A stretch of DNA of 6,350 nt from Nitrospirota bacterium. GTDB lineage: Bacteria; Nitrospinota; Nitrospinia; Nitrospinales; VA-1. Made by a program: the position numbers and the translations under genes. The DNA lies in contig QJWD01000327.1 in assembly GCA_003235465.1 (NCBI GenBank), forward strand, positions 1-6,350, given 5' to 3'. This document shows positions 1 to 6,189 of this stretch, in pieces. The notes under the pieces are model-generated. The model was not told the DNA's origin. It ran no database searches and saw nothing but the letters and a program-made list of their open reading frames with translations. Every line of letters starts with the position of its first letter. The first letter of the stretch is position 1.

Positions 1-111
1 AGGTTAAATTATTAAATGAAAATTACCCGGGCAGTAAAAAGTTTTAAGCCGGGCGGGGGCGGGCAGGGCCTCTTAAGCCATAAAGGGGGGACTTCAGCGG
101 GGGCGTGGCTT
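1..111. other. Non-coding region downstream of smc
   Basis: This stretch follows the smc stop codon (smc reads right to left) and contains no credible gene. It starts AT-rich (about 1-46) and becomes strongly G-rich on the plus strand (about 51-105). A 6-bp inverted repeat, AAGCCA at 75-80 and TGGCTT at 106-111, lies directly after the smc stop with a 25-nt loop. In the smc transcript it could form a weak hairpin, but no U-tract follows immediately. The nearest T-run in the smc direction is at 36-40 after the C-rich segment. I therefore do not call a confident intrinsic terminator. Confidence 0.6.
51..68 (+). other. G-quadruplex-type motif downstream of smc
   Basis: Four G-runs on the plus strand (51-53, 55-59, 61-63, 66-68) are separated by loops of 1, 1 and 2 nt. 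This satisfies the common G3+N1-7 four-run pattern with very short loops, the kind expected to fold stably. It lies about 45 nt past the smc stop, on the strand opposite to smc mRNA, so the smc transcript carries the C-rich complement. The motif match is seen directly; any function (pausing, replication barrier, transcript end) is inference, and in GC-rich DNA it may be incidental. Confidence 0.5.
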
Positions 112-3100
112 CTAGTTCATGTGCACGGATACGGCCTTGGAGACGCCTTTTTCTTCCATGGTGATGCCGTACAGGACGTCGGCGAAGGTCATGGTTTTCT
201 GGTTGTGGGTGATGATGATGAACTGGGTGTTGACCGCCATCTCCTTCAGCATTTCCTGAAAACGGATCACGTTGGCCTCGTCGAGCGGCGCGTCGACCTC
301 GTCGAGCAGGCAGAAGGGGCTCGGGCGGACCTTGAACACCGCGAACATGAGCGCGATGGCGGTCATCGATTTTTCGCCGCCGGAGAGCAGGGTGAGGTTC
401 TGCATCTTCTTGCCGGCGGGGGTGGCGGAGATCTCGACGCCGGCCTCGAGGGGGTTTTCCTCGTCGGTCAGGGTGAGAGCGGCCTTGCCGCCCTGAAACA
501 GGCGCGCGAAGATCTCCTGAAAGTTGGCGTTCACCTGATCGAAGGTTTCAATAAAACGCTGCTGCGTGGTGTGGTCGATGCGCTCGATGGTCTCGTGCAG
601 CATGACGATGGACTCGGTCAGGTCGTCCTGCTGTTTCTTGAGGAAGGTGTAGCGCTGGTTGACCTCTTCAAAGTCGGACAGGGCGGCGAGGTTCACCTCG
701 CCCATTTTGGCCACCCGGGCTTTCAGTTCGCGCACCTGTTCGTCCACCGCCTTCTCGTCGATCTCCTCTTCCTGCTGGCTGAGAATTTCATCCCGCCCGA
801 CGTTGAAATCGTCGTAGGCGCGTTCCTCCAGGTGGGCGATCTGCATCCTGAGTTCGGAGCGGCCGAGTTCGATCTTCGAGATGCGCTCGGTGATGTCCTG
901 AACCTGCTTCACAAGCTCCCGGGTTTCCTCCTCCATCTGCTTGAGGACGGCTTCCCGCTCGCGCAGCGCTTCCTCGTCTTTCACCCGCCGCTCCTGGAGG
1001 GCGTCTTTCTCGCGCACCTGCTGGAGGATGCGCTTTTCCAGCTCGCGCGTCTCGGCGGCCAGCACTTCGATGCGCTCGCGGTTGTCCTTCTGGTTCGCCT
1101 CGCGCTTCTCTATGCGCTGCTCCAGGTTTTCCACCTGCAGGTCGATGCGCTTGATTTCGGTGAGGGTGTTTTCGCGCCGCCCCTTGAGCGATGCGATGAG
1201 CACCTTGACGCCGCTGATCTCGGCGGCCTTGGTTTCCATTTCGTTTCTCAGGCCCTCGAGCCGGGTCTTGTCTTCCGCGAGCCGTTCCTCGGCGCGGGCT
1301 TTTTCTTCCTCCTCGCCGTTCATCTCGAAGGTGAGGCCTTGCGAGCGGGTTTCGATCTCCTCGAGCTCGTGCGCGGCCGAGGCGCGGTCGTACTCCAGCG
1401 CCGAGGCTTTTTCCTCCAGCCGGTGCACGTCCTTCTGCATCTGCTCGAGGTCTTTCCGGCCCTGGGCGCGGGCGATTTCGGCTTCTTTCAGGAGATGGTC
1501 GGCGTTTGCGATTTCCTCCGCCAGCGCCGCCTCCGCCGCCTGCCCCGCCTCGATGGCCAGCCGGGCCTCTTCCATCTTCTCCTTCGCCTGCTCGACCTCG
1601 CCGGTCAAGCGGTCGATCTGGCGGTTGCGCGAGAGCAGGCTCGAGGAGCCGTTCGAAGCCGTGCCGCCGGTGATCCAGCCCTGGGTGTCGATCATCTCGC
1701 CGCCCAGGGTGACGAGGGTGCCGTGAAACCCTGGGCTTTCCCTCAGGGCGAGGGCGCCGGGCAGGTCCTTGACCAGGATGACGTTGTCCAAAAGTACCTC
1801 GATGATAGTGCGGTACTCGTCCCTGCATTCGATGAAGTCCAGAATCCGGCCGCAGACCGCGGGGTTGCCGTTCAGGTGCACCGGCTGGCTCGCCGCCGGG
1901 CGCAGCCTGAGCGGAATGAAGGAGCCGCGCCCGGACTGGTGGCTCTTGAGGTACTCGATGGCATCGAAGCCGTCCTTGTAATCGTCGACGATGACGCTCT
2001 CCAGCTTCTCGCCGAGAACCGCCGCCAGCGCGGCCTCGTATTCGGCGGGCGCCTTGAGGACGTCCACCAGCACCTCGCGCAGGCCCTCGGGGCGTCCGCC
2101 GTTGGCCTGGCCGGCCATGAGCGATTTGACGCCGTCCTGAAAGCCCTCGAACTTGTTCCTCAGTTCCCTGAGCGAGCTCAACAGGGAGGCGCGGGTGATG
2201 TGCTCTTCCTTGAGCGCGCCGTGCCTGTCGCGCGCGGCCTTGAGGTCCTCGCGTGCGCTCGCCGCCTTCTCTTTAAGTTCGTTCACCCGGGTGCGGCGGA
2301 CTTCGAGTTCGCGCATCTCCCCCGCCTCGGTTTGGGCGAGGGCTTCCAGCGCCTCCCGCCCCCGGGCGACCTGGCTGGCCAACTCGGCGATTTCCTGGCG
2401 CGCGCGCTCGTCGCGTTCCTTCAGGTTCTGGCGGCGGGTGTCGATGGCGGTCAGCTCGTTTTTCTTCTGCGCCACCCGCTGGTACAGGCCCATGATCCGC
2501 TGCTCGCCGCCCTTGACGCCCTCTTCCAGAGCGCGCGAGCGTTCCTTCTCTCCCTCCCATCCTTCGTTGAGGCTTCTCAGCCTATCCTCTTCGACGTTGA
2601 TGTCCTCCGACACCTGGGTCAGCCGGGCGCGCTCGCTCGCGGTTTCGGCGGCGAGGCGTTCGATCTCGCCTTTCATGCGCGCCACCTCGGCTGTGGCGCC
2701 TTCGATGTCGGCCTCGGCCTGCCTGGCCTGCGACGCCTTGAGTTCGACGCCGTGCTCGTCCTTGCCGATCAAGGCCACAAGCTCGTTCAGTCGCTCGCGC
2801 AATTCGTTCAGCTTGGCGGCGCGCTCTTCGAGTTCGATCCTGAGATCGGCCATCTGGTTTTCCAGGGTCGCGGCGCGCGCGCTCCACTCGGCCTTCAGTT
2901 CCGTGTGCTTCTGGAAGGTCTCCTCGCTCTCTTTCAGCTCGGCGGTGAAGCGCCGTATCCTTTTTGAAAACAGCTTGAGGGATATCTGTTTGATCTCGGC
3001 CTGGCAGGCCTTGTAGCGTTCGGCCTTGGCCGCCTGGCGCTTGAGCGATTCGGCCTGGCGCCCGAGCTCCTGCACGATGTCGGTGATGCGCTCGAGGTTC

Positions 3101-3672
3101 TGCGACGAGGCCTCGAGCTTGCGCAGCGCCTCGTTCCTCCTGTGCTTGAACTTGAGGATGCCGGCGGCCTCCTCGATGAGGATGCGCCGCTCCTCGGGCT
3201 TGGCGGTGATGATGTCCTGAATATGCCCCTGCTCGATGACGGTGAGCACCTTCGGGCTGATGCCGATGTCGAGAAGAAAGTCGGTGATGTCCTTCAGCCG
3301 GCACGGCACCTGGTTGATGTAGAACTCGCTCTCGCCCGAGCGGTGGTAACAGCGGGTGACTTTCACCTCTTCGGCCATGTTCGGCACGTTGGCGATGCGC
3401 AGGCCGGGCGGCACGTTGGTCAGGGTCAGGGATATTTCGGTGCGGTTGACGGGCTTTCTCGACCCGCTGCCGTTGAAAATCAGGTCGGTGATGCGCGTGC
3501 CGCGCAGGGATTTCGAGCTTTGCTCGCCGATGACCCAACGGATGGCGTCGGAAACGTTGCTCTTGCCACAGCCGTTCGGTCCCACGATAGCGGTGAAGCC
3601 GTTGTTGAAGTGAAGCTTCGTTGGGTCGACGAAGGATTTGAACCCTTCCAGCTCGAGGCTTTTCAAATACAT
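112..3672 (-). CDS. smc: Chromosome segregation protein SMC (condensin ATPase)
   Basis: Complete 1186-residue SMC, the usual bacterial length. SMC dimers with ScpA/ScpB load on DNA and extrude loops to compact and segregate chromosomes in the cytoplasm. The N-terminal ATPase half has Walker A GPNGCGKS (31-38), an arginine-finger segment KSLRG (R57) and the Q-loop in VIEQGHI (Q148). A long charged coiled coil (about 170-500) leads to the hinge (about 505-670), which has a conserved LGG...TQGWITGG end. The returning coil runs to about 1020. The C-terminal half has signature LSGGE (1096-1100), Walker [10 protein letters not shown] (D1124, E1125), the D-loop and an H-loop histidine (about 1156). 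All catalytic residues are present, so it should be active. The ATG start gives the standard N-terminus [14 protein letters not shown]; no strong Shine-Dalgarno precedes it. It is divergent from the Spx-like gene, and neither scpA nor scpB is in the window. Confidence 0.98.
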   Translation of the reverse strand: MYLKSLELEGFKSFVDPTKLHFNNGFTAIVGPNGCGKSNVSDAIRWVIGEQSSKSLRGTRITDLIFNGSGSRKPVNRTEISLTLTNVPPGLRIANVPNMAEEVKVTRCYHRSGESEFYINQVPCRLKDITDFLLDIGISPKVLTVIEQGHIQDIITAKPEERRILIEEAAGILKFKHRRNEALRKLEASSQNLERITDIVQELGRQAESLKRQAAKAERYKACQAEIKQISLKLFSKRIRRFTAELKESEETFQKHTELKAEWSARAATLENQMADLRIELEERAAKLNELRERLNELVALIGKDEHGVELKASQARQAEADIEGATAEVARMKGEIERLAAETASERARLTQVSEDINVEEDRLRSLNEGWEGEKERSRALEEGVKGGEQRIMGLYQRVAQKKNELTAIDTRRQNLKERDERARQEIAELASQVARGREALEALAQTEAGEMRELEVRRTRVNELKEKAASAREDLKAARDRHGALKEEHITRASLLSSLRELRNKFEGFQDGVKSLMAGQANGGRPEGLREVLVDVLKAPAEYEAALAAVLGEKLESVIVDDYKDGFDAIEYLKSHQSGRGSFIPLRLRPAASQPVHLNGNPAVCGRILDFIECRDEYRTIIEVLLDNVILVKDLPGALALRESPGFHGTLVTLGGEMIDTQGWITGGTASNGSSSLLSRNRQIDRLTGEVEQAKEKMEEARLAIEAGQAAEAALAEEIANADHLLKEAEIARAQGRKDLEQMQKDVHRLEEKASALEYDRASAAHELEEIETRSQGLTFEMNGEEEEKARAEERLAEDKTRLEGLRNEMETKAAEISGVKVLIASLKGRRENTLTEIKRIDLQVENLEQRIEKREANQKDNRERIEVLAAETRELEKRILQQVREKDALQERRVKDEEALREREAVLKQMEEETRELVKQVQDITERISKIELGRSELRMQIAHLEERAYDDFNVGRDEILSQQEEEIDEKAVDEQVRELKARVAKMGEVNLAALSDFEEVNQRYTFLKKQQDDLTESIVMLHETIERIDHTTQQRFIETFDQVNANFQEIFARLFQGGKAALTLTDEENPLEAGVEISATPAGKKMQNLTLLSGGEKSMTAIALMFAVFKVRPSPFCLLDEVDAPLDEANVIRFQEMLKEMAVNTQFIIITHNQKTMTFADVLYGITMEEKGVSKAVSVHMN

Positions 3673-3729
3673 GGTTTTAAGCTCAACAGGGAGTAATGGG
3701 GGATTTCAGGGTTTGCGGCCAAGGTTTTC

Positions 3730-3771
3730 CGCTATTATTATTGAATGGCTCCAGGAAGTAAAGCGGAAATA
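3730..3771. repeat. Bipartite direct repeat, copy A
   Basis: CGCT, 3 nt, ATTATTGAATGGC (3737-3749), a 13-nt unrelated spacer, then GCGGAAATA (3763-3771). The 13-nt and 9-nt blocks recur exactly, in the same order, in copy B 116 bp downstream. Copy A overlaps the predicted -10 of the smc promoter, and its spacer contains the predicted -35. This could be a paired protein-binding site or a decayed local duplication. Confidence 0.6.
3734..3762 (-). promoter_or_regulatory. Candidate sigma70-type promoter for smc
   Basis: Read on the minus strand, TTTACT (3762-3757, 4 of 6 matches to TTGACA) is followed by a 17-bp spacer and AATAAT (3739-3734, 5 of 6 matches to TATAAT). Transcription would begin near 3727 and leave a leader of about 55 nt before the smc ATG. 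The -10 element lies in an AT-rich patch within GC-rich DNA. It also falls within copy A of the direct repeat described separately. The call rests on sequence match and spacing only. Confidence 0.5.
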
Positions 3772-3787
3772 TACCACTTCTGGTATA
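3770..3787. promoter_or_regulatory. Operator-like perfect inverted repeat
   Basis: TATACCA (3770-3776) and TGGTATA (3781-3787) are exact reverse complements separated by CTTC. The 18-bp size and AT-rich flanks resemble a binding site for a dimeric regulator. The site starts where repeat copy A ends. It would cover the -35 zone of a rightward promoter using the -10-like hexamer TATATT at 3808-3813, and lies just upstream of the leftward smc -35. It could also form a short RNA hairpin. No T-run follows, so a terminator is unlikely. The cognate regulator is unknown. Confidence 0.5.
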
Positions 3788-3807
3788 GGAAAAACAGTTA
3801 GATACTA

Positions 3808-3813
3808 TATATT
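3808..3813 (+). promoter_or_regulatory. Possible -10 element for the spx-like gene
   Basis: TATATT matches TATAAT at 5 of 6 positions and lies in the AT-rich core, with an overlapping weaker alternative TACTAT at 3803-3808. No good -35 hexamer sits 16-18 bp upstream; that position is occupied by the right arm of the inverted repeat. If used, this promoter would probably depend on an activator or be controlled by a protein bound at the inverted repeat. The leader before the Spx-like start would be about 130 nt. Confidence 0.25.
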
Positions 3814-3846
3814 GTGGGGTTAGGCCCGCCCCCGTGGCCCGGGCAA

Positions 3847-3889
3847 CGCTTGATTATTGAATGGCGTCGGTCGCTTTGGGGCGGAAATA
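3847..3889. repeat. Bipartite direct repeat, copy B
   Basis: CGCT, 2 nt, ATTATTGAATGGC (3853-3865), a 15-nt spacer, then GCGGAAATA (3881-3889). The spacer differs from that of copy A while both flanking blocks are identical. The copies are 116 bp apart, close to eleven helical turns, so they would lie on nearly the same DNA face. Copy B sits just upstream of the short ORF and of the Spx-like gene. Confidence 0.6.
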
Positions 3890-3913
3890 CGGCGCCCGCC
3901 GAGGTAAAATCCC

Positions 3914-3955
3914 ATGAAAAAACCGCTGTGGACGAAGGAGGTTTATTCCCGATGA
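3914..3955 (+). CDS. Short upstream ORF (13 codons) overlapping the spx-like start
   Basis: An ATG at 3914 is preceded by GAGG (3901-3904) at a workable spacing and opens the peptide MKKPLWTKEVYSR. Its TGA stop (3953-3955) overlaps the ATG of the Spx-like gene (3952-3954) in an ATGA junction, in a different frame. The strong AAGGAGG ribosome binding site of the downstream gene lies inside codons 7-10 of this ORF. That arrangement is typical of translational coupling. Ribosomes crossing the ORF would pass over the downstream ribosome binding site and could terminate and restart at the junction. No family is recognised, and such a short ORF may arise by chance. Confidence 0.3.
   Translation: MKKPLWTKEVYSR
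3935..3941 (+). promoter_or_regulatory. Ribosome binding site that fixes the spx-like start
   Basis: AAGGAGG lies 10 nt before the ATG at 3952 and is close to a perfect anti-Shine-Dalgarno complement. It decides in favour of this ATG over the in-frame GTG at 3814, which would add 46 residues with no resemblance to the family N-terminus. It is much the strongest ribosome binding site in the window. Confidence 0.75.
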
Positions 3956-4302
3956 AACTCTATTCTTATAGCAAATGCGGCACCTGCCGGAAAGCCAAAA
4001 AATTTCTCGATGAGCGGGGTGTCCGCTACCAGGAGATCGACATCACCGAAACCCCGCCGCCGCTCGCGGTGCTCAAGCGGGCGCTCAAGGCGAGGGGCCT
4101 CAAAAAGCTCTTCAACACCAGCGGTGTGCAATATAAGGAACTGAAAATAAAGGACCGCCTGCCCGGCATGAGCGAGAACGACGCGCTCGCCCTGCTGGCG
4201 GGCAACGGCCGCCTGATCAAGCGGCCGCTGGCGGTGTCAAAAGAACGGGTGACGGTGGGTTTCGACGCGGATGAATACCAGTCCACCTGGTGCGGCGGAT
4301 GA
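3952..4302 (+). CDS. ArsC/Spx/YffB-family thioredoxin-fold protein
   Basis: 116 residues, the normal length of the ArsC-related (Spx/MgsR/YffB) family. The N-terminus MKLYSYSKCGTCRKAKKFL has the first beta strand followed by C9-G-T-C12-R, so the classical nucleophile cysteine (C9) is paired with a second cysteine as in Spx. Further family marks are the LFNTSG segment (53-58), the KDRLPGMSE loop (67-75), and LIKRPL (88-93) with the conserved Arg91 and Pro92. The position matching the arsenate-binding Arg60 of plasmid ArsC appears to be Asn55. A true arsenate reductase is therefore unlikely; a thiol-redox enzyme or redox-sensing Spx-like regulator fits better. There are no arsenic-resistance neighbours. 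The C-terminus carries an extra Cys114. It is probably co-transcribed with the Nudix gene 34 nt downstream. Confidence 0.88.
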   Translation: MKLYSYSKCGTCRKAKKFLDERGVRYQEIDITETPPPLAVLKRALKARGLKKLFNTSGVQYKELKIKDRLPGMSENDALALLAGNGRLIKRPLAVSKERVTVGFDADEYQSTWCGG

Positions 4303-4336
4303 AGTCCGTTAAGCCCGGATTCCAGCCGCCTGGCAA

Positions 4337-4891
4337 ATGAACTTCGAATCCCTTACCGATACCATCCGGCGGCGCTTTCCGCTGTCCCGGCCGGCGACCG
4401 CGCGGCACTCCAAACCGGCGGCGGTGCTCGTCCCCCTTTATGCCGCCGGCGGCGAGGTCAAGGTGCTGATGATCCGGCGGGCGGAGCACCTGAACGCCCA
4501 TGCCGGCGAAATCGCTTTTCCCGGCGGCGTGCCCGAGCGGGAAGACGAAAACCTGCTCGCCACTGCGCTCCGCGAAACCCGGGAAGAGATCGGCATGGGC
4601 GTCGCCAGGTCGGCGGTGATCGGCCGCCTCGATGCGGTGTCGACGCGCACCGGCTACCTGGTTACGCCCTTTGTGGCGGCGCTCCCTTCGGCGCCGGCCC
4701 TGGGGGAACCGAGCGAGGAAGTGGGGGAGATTTTCCATCTCCCCCTCATCCATCTGTTTCGCTCCGGCGAACCCGACCCGCGCTTCCCGGATGACGCGGA
4801 CTTCTGGGTGTACCCCTTCGGCGGCCACACGGTCTGGGGCGCATCGGCAAGGGTGATCCGGCAGATCGAACGCCTGTTCGGGCCAGCTTGA
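4337..4891 (+). CDS. Nudix hydrolase, CoA pyrophosphatase type (NudL/YeaB-like)
   Basis: 184 residues, similar in length to bacterial CoA pyrophosphatases (Nudix enzymes that split CoA and related diphosphates into 3',5'-ADP-type and phosphopantetheine products). The UPF0035 signature of that subfamily lies at about 44-64: L44-M-I-R-R47/48-A, then G57 and FPGG (61-64). It is followed by the Nudix helix ATALRETREEIG (75-86), with R79, E80, E83 and E84 as the expected Mg2+-site residues. The spacing between FPGG and the helix matches E. coli NudL. The signature is not perfect: a usual Arg is Asn53. The later PFVA (about 110) and WGASARVI segment near the C-terminus are also typical. The ATG at 4337 has a poor Shine-Dalgarno; an in-frame stop at 4310 limits upward extension. 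Translation may depend on the preceding gene. The exact substrate is inferred. Confidence 0.88.
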   Translation: MNFESLTDTIRRRFPLSRPATARHSKPAAVLVPLYAAGGEVKVLMIRRAEHLNAHAGEIAFPGGVPEREDENLLATALRETREEIGMGVARSAVIGRLDAVSTRTGYLVTPFVAALPSAPALGEPSEEVGEIFHLPLIHLFRSGEPDPRFPDDADFWVYPFGGHTVWGASARVIRQIERLFGPA

Positions 4892-4918
4892 AGAACGCCG
4901 GGGCTTGTGCCCGCGAGC

Positions 4919-4940
4919 GTGGCCGCGCATACGCGGCTGC
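4919..4940. terminator. GC-rich hairpin after the Nudix gene (possible terminator or transcript end)
   Basis: GCCGCG (4922-4927) and CGCGGC (4932-4937) pair perfectly around a CATA loop. The stem can extend by two G-U pairs and one G-C pair to about 9 bp. It starts 28 nt after the Nudix stop. No T-tract follows, so it is not a classic intrinsic terminator; it could protect or mark the 3' end of the transcript. Function is inferred. Confidence 0.35.
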
Positions 4941-4946
4941 ACCATT

Positions 4947-4960
4947 ATCGGCCTGCCGAT
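4947..4960. repeat. Short inverted repeat in the nudix-TPR intergenic region
   Basis: ATCGGC and GCCGAT are exact reverse complements separated by CT, giving a 14-bp near-palindrome right after the larger hairpin. The centre is too tight for an ideal RNA loop, so a protein-binding site is at least as likely. It lies 43 bp upstream of the predicted -35 of the TPR gene promoter. No further evidence of function is visible. Confidence 0.3.
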
Positions 4961-5002
4961 CTGCCGCGCCTCCCGCCTGGCCCTTTTATCGACGCTCCCT
5001 TC

Positions 5003-5031
5003 TTTACAAATCGCCGCAAACGTCCTAGTAT
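5003..5031 (+). promoter_or_regulatory. Sigma70-type promoter for the TPR gene and pyrF
   Basis: TTTACA (5003-5008, 5 of 6 matches to TTGACA) and TAGTAT (5026-5031, 4 of 6 matches to TATAAT) are separated by exactly 17 bp. Transcription would start near 5038, about 29 nt before the ATG at 5067. This is the best-formed promoter in the window. Because pyrF begins only 4 nt after the TPR gene, it probably drives both. Confidence 0.6.
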
Positions 5032-5066
5032 TCACACATGCGATACTTTGAACTGGAGATGTGATC

Positions 5067-6185
5067 ATGCCCCGGCTGGCCATGCGAATTCTCGCACCCT
5101 GTTTCATCCTCCTTGCCGCTTTTGGGTCCGATTCGTTTGCGGCCGGCGGTTTAACGGCTCCCGAACCCGCTTTCCAGGTGGCGAGCGCGCCCGAACCTTT
5201 GGAGCACACCATCCTGCTTGAAGAGGAGGAGGTGGAAGCGCCTCTCCCCTGGCCGGAGAACCTGGAGGAGCCGCTGATCACCGAGCACCCCGTACCGGAG
5301 CCTTCCGAGGGCCGGCTACGGCTAAACATCGGCGGCGGCGTCAACAAATCGATGATCCCGAATTACAGGGCCAAGGCCGAGCGAAACCCGGGCGATTACA
5401 AGGCGCAGTACAACCTGGGGGTGGTGTACGCCGCGGTGGGGGAATACGAAGCCGCGCTGCCGCCGCTCAAGGAGGCCGTCCGCCTGAAGCCGGACGACGC
5501 GGCGTCGCACAATTATCTCGGCCTGGTCTATTCCAGCCTGCGCCGATTCGGGGACGCCATCGACTCGTCGAAGAAGGCGCTCAGCCTCGACCCCGCCATG
5601 CTGGAGCCCAAGGTGAACCTGGTGATCTCCTATGAGCAACTGGGGCTCACCGAGCAGATGCTCGAACCCCTGCTCGCGGTGGTGGAAAAGCTGCCGAGCG
5701 ACGCCTACTACCAATCGCTGCTCGGCTGGGTGCAGTACCAGCTCGGCCACCCGAAGGAAGCCATCCAGCCGCTGCAGGACGCCATCCGCCTGGGCTCGGA
5801 GAACCCGCGCGACCACCGCTACCTCGGCGAGGCGTTCCTCTCCCTCGGGCAATACGAATGGGCGATTCAGCCGCTAAGAAGAGCCATCAGCATGACCCCG
5901 GGCCTGCCCGAACCGCACTACAACCTGGGGACGGCCTACGCCAACCTCGGCCGCTGCCTAAAGGCGCTCAAGCCGCTGAAGGAGGCCATCGCCATCGAAC
6001 CGAATTTCGCCGAGGCGCACGGCAACCTGGGCGCCTGTTATCACAAGCTCGGGCACGCCGACAAAGCCCGGGCCGAGTACAACGCCGCGCTCGCCCTCGA
6101 CCCCGGGCTGACCGAGATCAGCGATAACCTGAGAGCCCTGGAAGGCGCGGGGCTTGCCACGGCGGGCCGGGAGCCCAACCCCTGA
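5067..6185 (+). CDS. Exported protein with seven tetratricopeptide (TPR) repeats
   Basis: 372 residues from the ATG at 5067, chosen because GGAG at 5055-5058 lies 8 nt upstream; a GTG two codons earlier would be only 2 nt from it. The N-terminus looks like a Sec signal peptide: Arg3 and Arg7, a hydrophobic core at 8-19, and a likely cut after S-F-A25. Cys12 lies inside the core without a lipobox, so it is not an obvious lipoprotein. Residues 29-82 form a Pro/Glu-rich linker with an acidic run at 52-57. Seven 34-residue TPR units then run without gaps over 111-348, with the usual N/YLG, Y, A and P positions; unit 3 is the most divergent. TPR solenoids bind proteins or peptides, so this is probably a periplasmic scaffold. 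The partner is unknown. It precedes pyrF by 4 nt. Confidence 0.85.
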   Translation: MPRLAMRILAPCFILLAAFGSDSFAAGGLTAPEPAFQVASAPEPLEHTILLEEEEVEAPLPWPENLEEPLITEHPVPEPSEGRLRLNIGGGVNKSMIPNYRAKAERNPGDYKAQYNLGVVYAAVGEYEAALPPLKEAVRLKPDDAASHNYLGLVYSSLRRFGDAIDSSKKALSLDPAMLEPKVNLVISYEQLGLTEQMLEPLLAVVEKLPSDAYYQSLLGWVQYQLGHPKEAIQPLQDAIRLGSENPRDHRYLGEAFLSLGQYEWAIQPLRRAISMTPGLPEPHYNLGTAYANLGRCLKALKPLKEAIAIEPNFAEAHGNLGACYHKLGHADKARAEYNAALALDPGLTEISDNLRALEGAGLATAGREPNP

Positions 6186-6189
6186 TTTT

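Larger units (their letters stand above)
3673..3951. other. Divergent regulatory region between smc and the spx-like gene
   Basis: These 279 bp separate the start of smc (leftward) from the start of the Spx-like gene (rightward). The middle (about 3764-3818) is markedly AT-rich compared with the rest of the window. Reading from the left it holds the smc leader, the smc promoter candidate, repeat copy A, a perfect inverted repeat, a rightward -10-like site, a GC-rich patch (about 3814-3848), repeat copy B and a short upstream ORF. An open frame in phase with the Spx-like gene reaches back to a GTG at 3814, but that stretch has no family similarity and the later ATG has a far better ribosome binding site. 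Confidence 0.7.

Noticed and set aside
21..55. Possible terminator hairpin CCCGG/CCGGG around an A/T-rich loop
   Set aside because: The stem is only 5 bp with a loop of about 18 nt and no properly placed T-run in either direction.
16..2967. A 983-codon open frame on the plus strand, antisense to smc
   Set aside because: It lies wholly opposite a certain smc gene, has a composition (rich in Leu, Val, His, Gly, Asp) typical of the reverse complement of GC-rich coiled-coil coding DNA, and shows no recognisable domain or ribosome binding site. Such long antisense frames are common over smc genes in GC-rich genomes.
788..3538. Further long open frames on both strands inside smc (for example 788-1828 and 2582-3538 minus, 941-1726 and 2153-3016 plus)
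   Set aside because: They are Arg/Pro/Ala- or Ser/Arg-rich shadows in other frames of smc, without family motifs.
3814..3951. N-terminal extension of the Spx-like protein from the GTG at 3814
   Set aside because: The added 46 residues match nothing in the family, have no good ribosome binding site and cross repeat copy B, whereas the ATG at 3952 has a near-perfect Shine-Dalgarno.
4907..5221. A 104-codon plus-strand frame starting in the intergenic region before the TPR gene
   Set aside because: It overlaps the TPR gene start in another frame, crosses the predicted promoter, and has no recognisable motif.
4217..5347. A 376-codon minus-strand frame across the Nudix gene and the start of the TPR gene
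   Set aside because: It is opposite two well-supported genes, with low-complexity Arg/Gly/Pro-rich translation and no domain.
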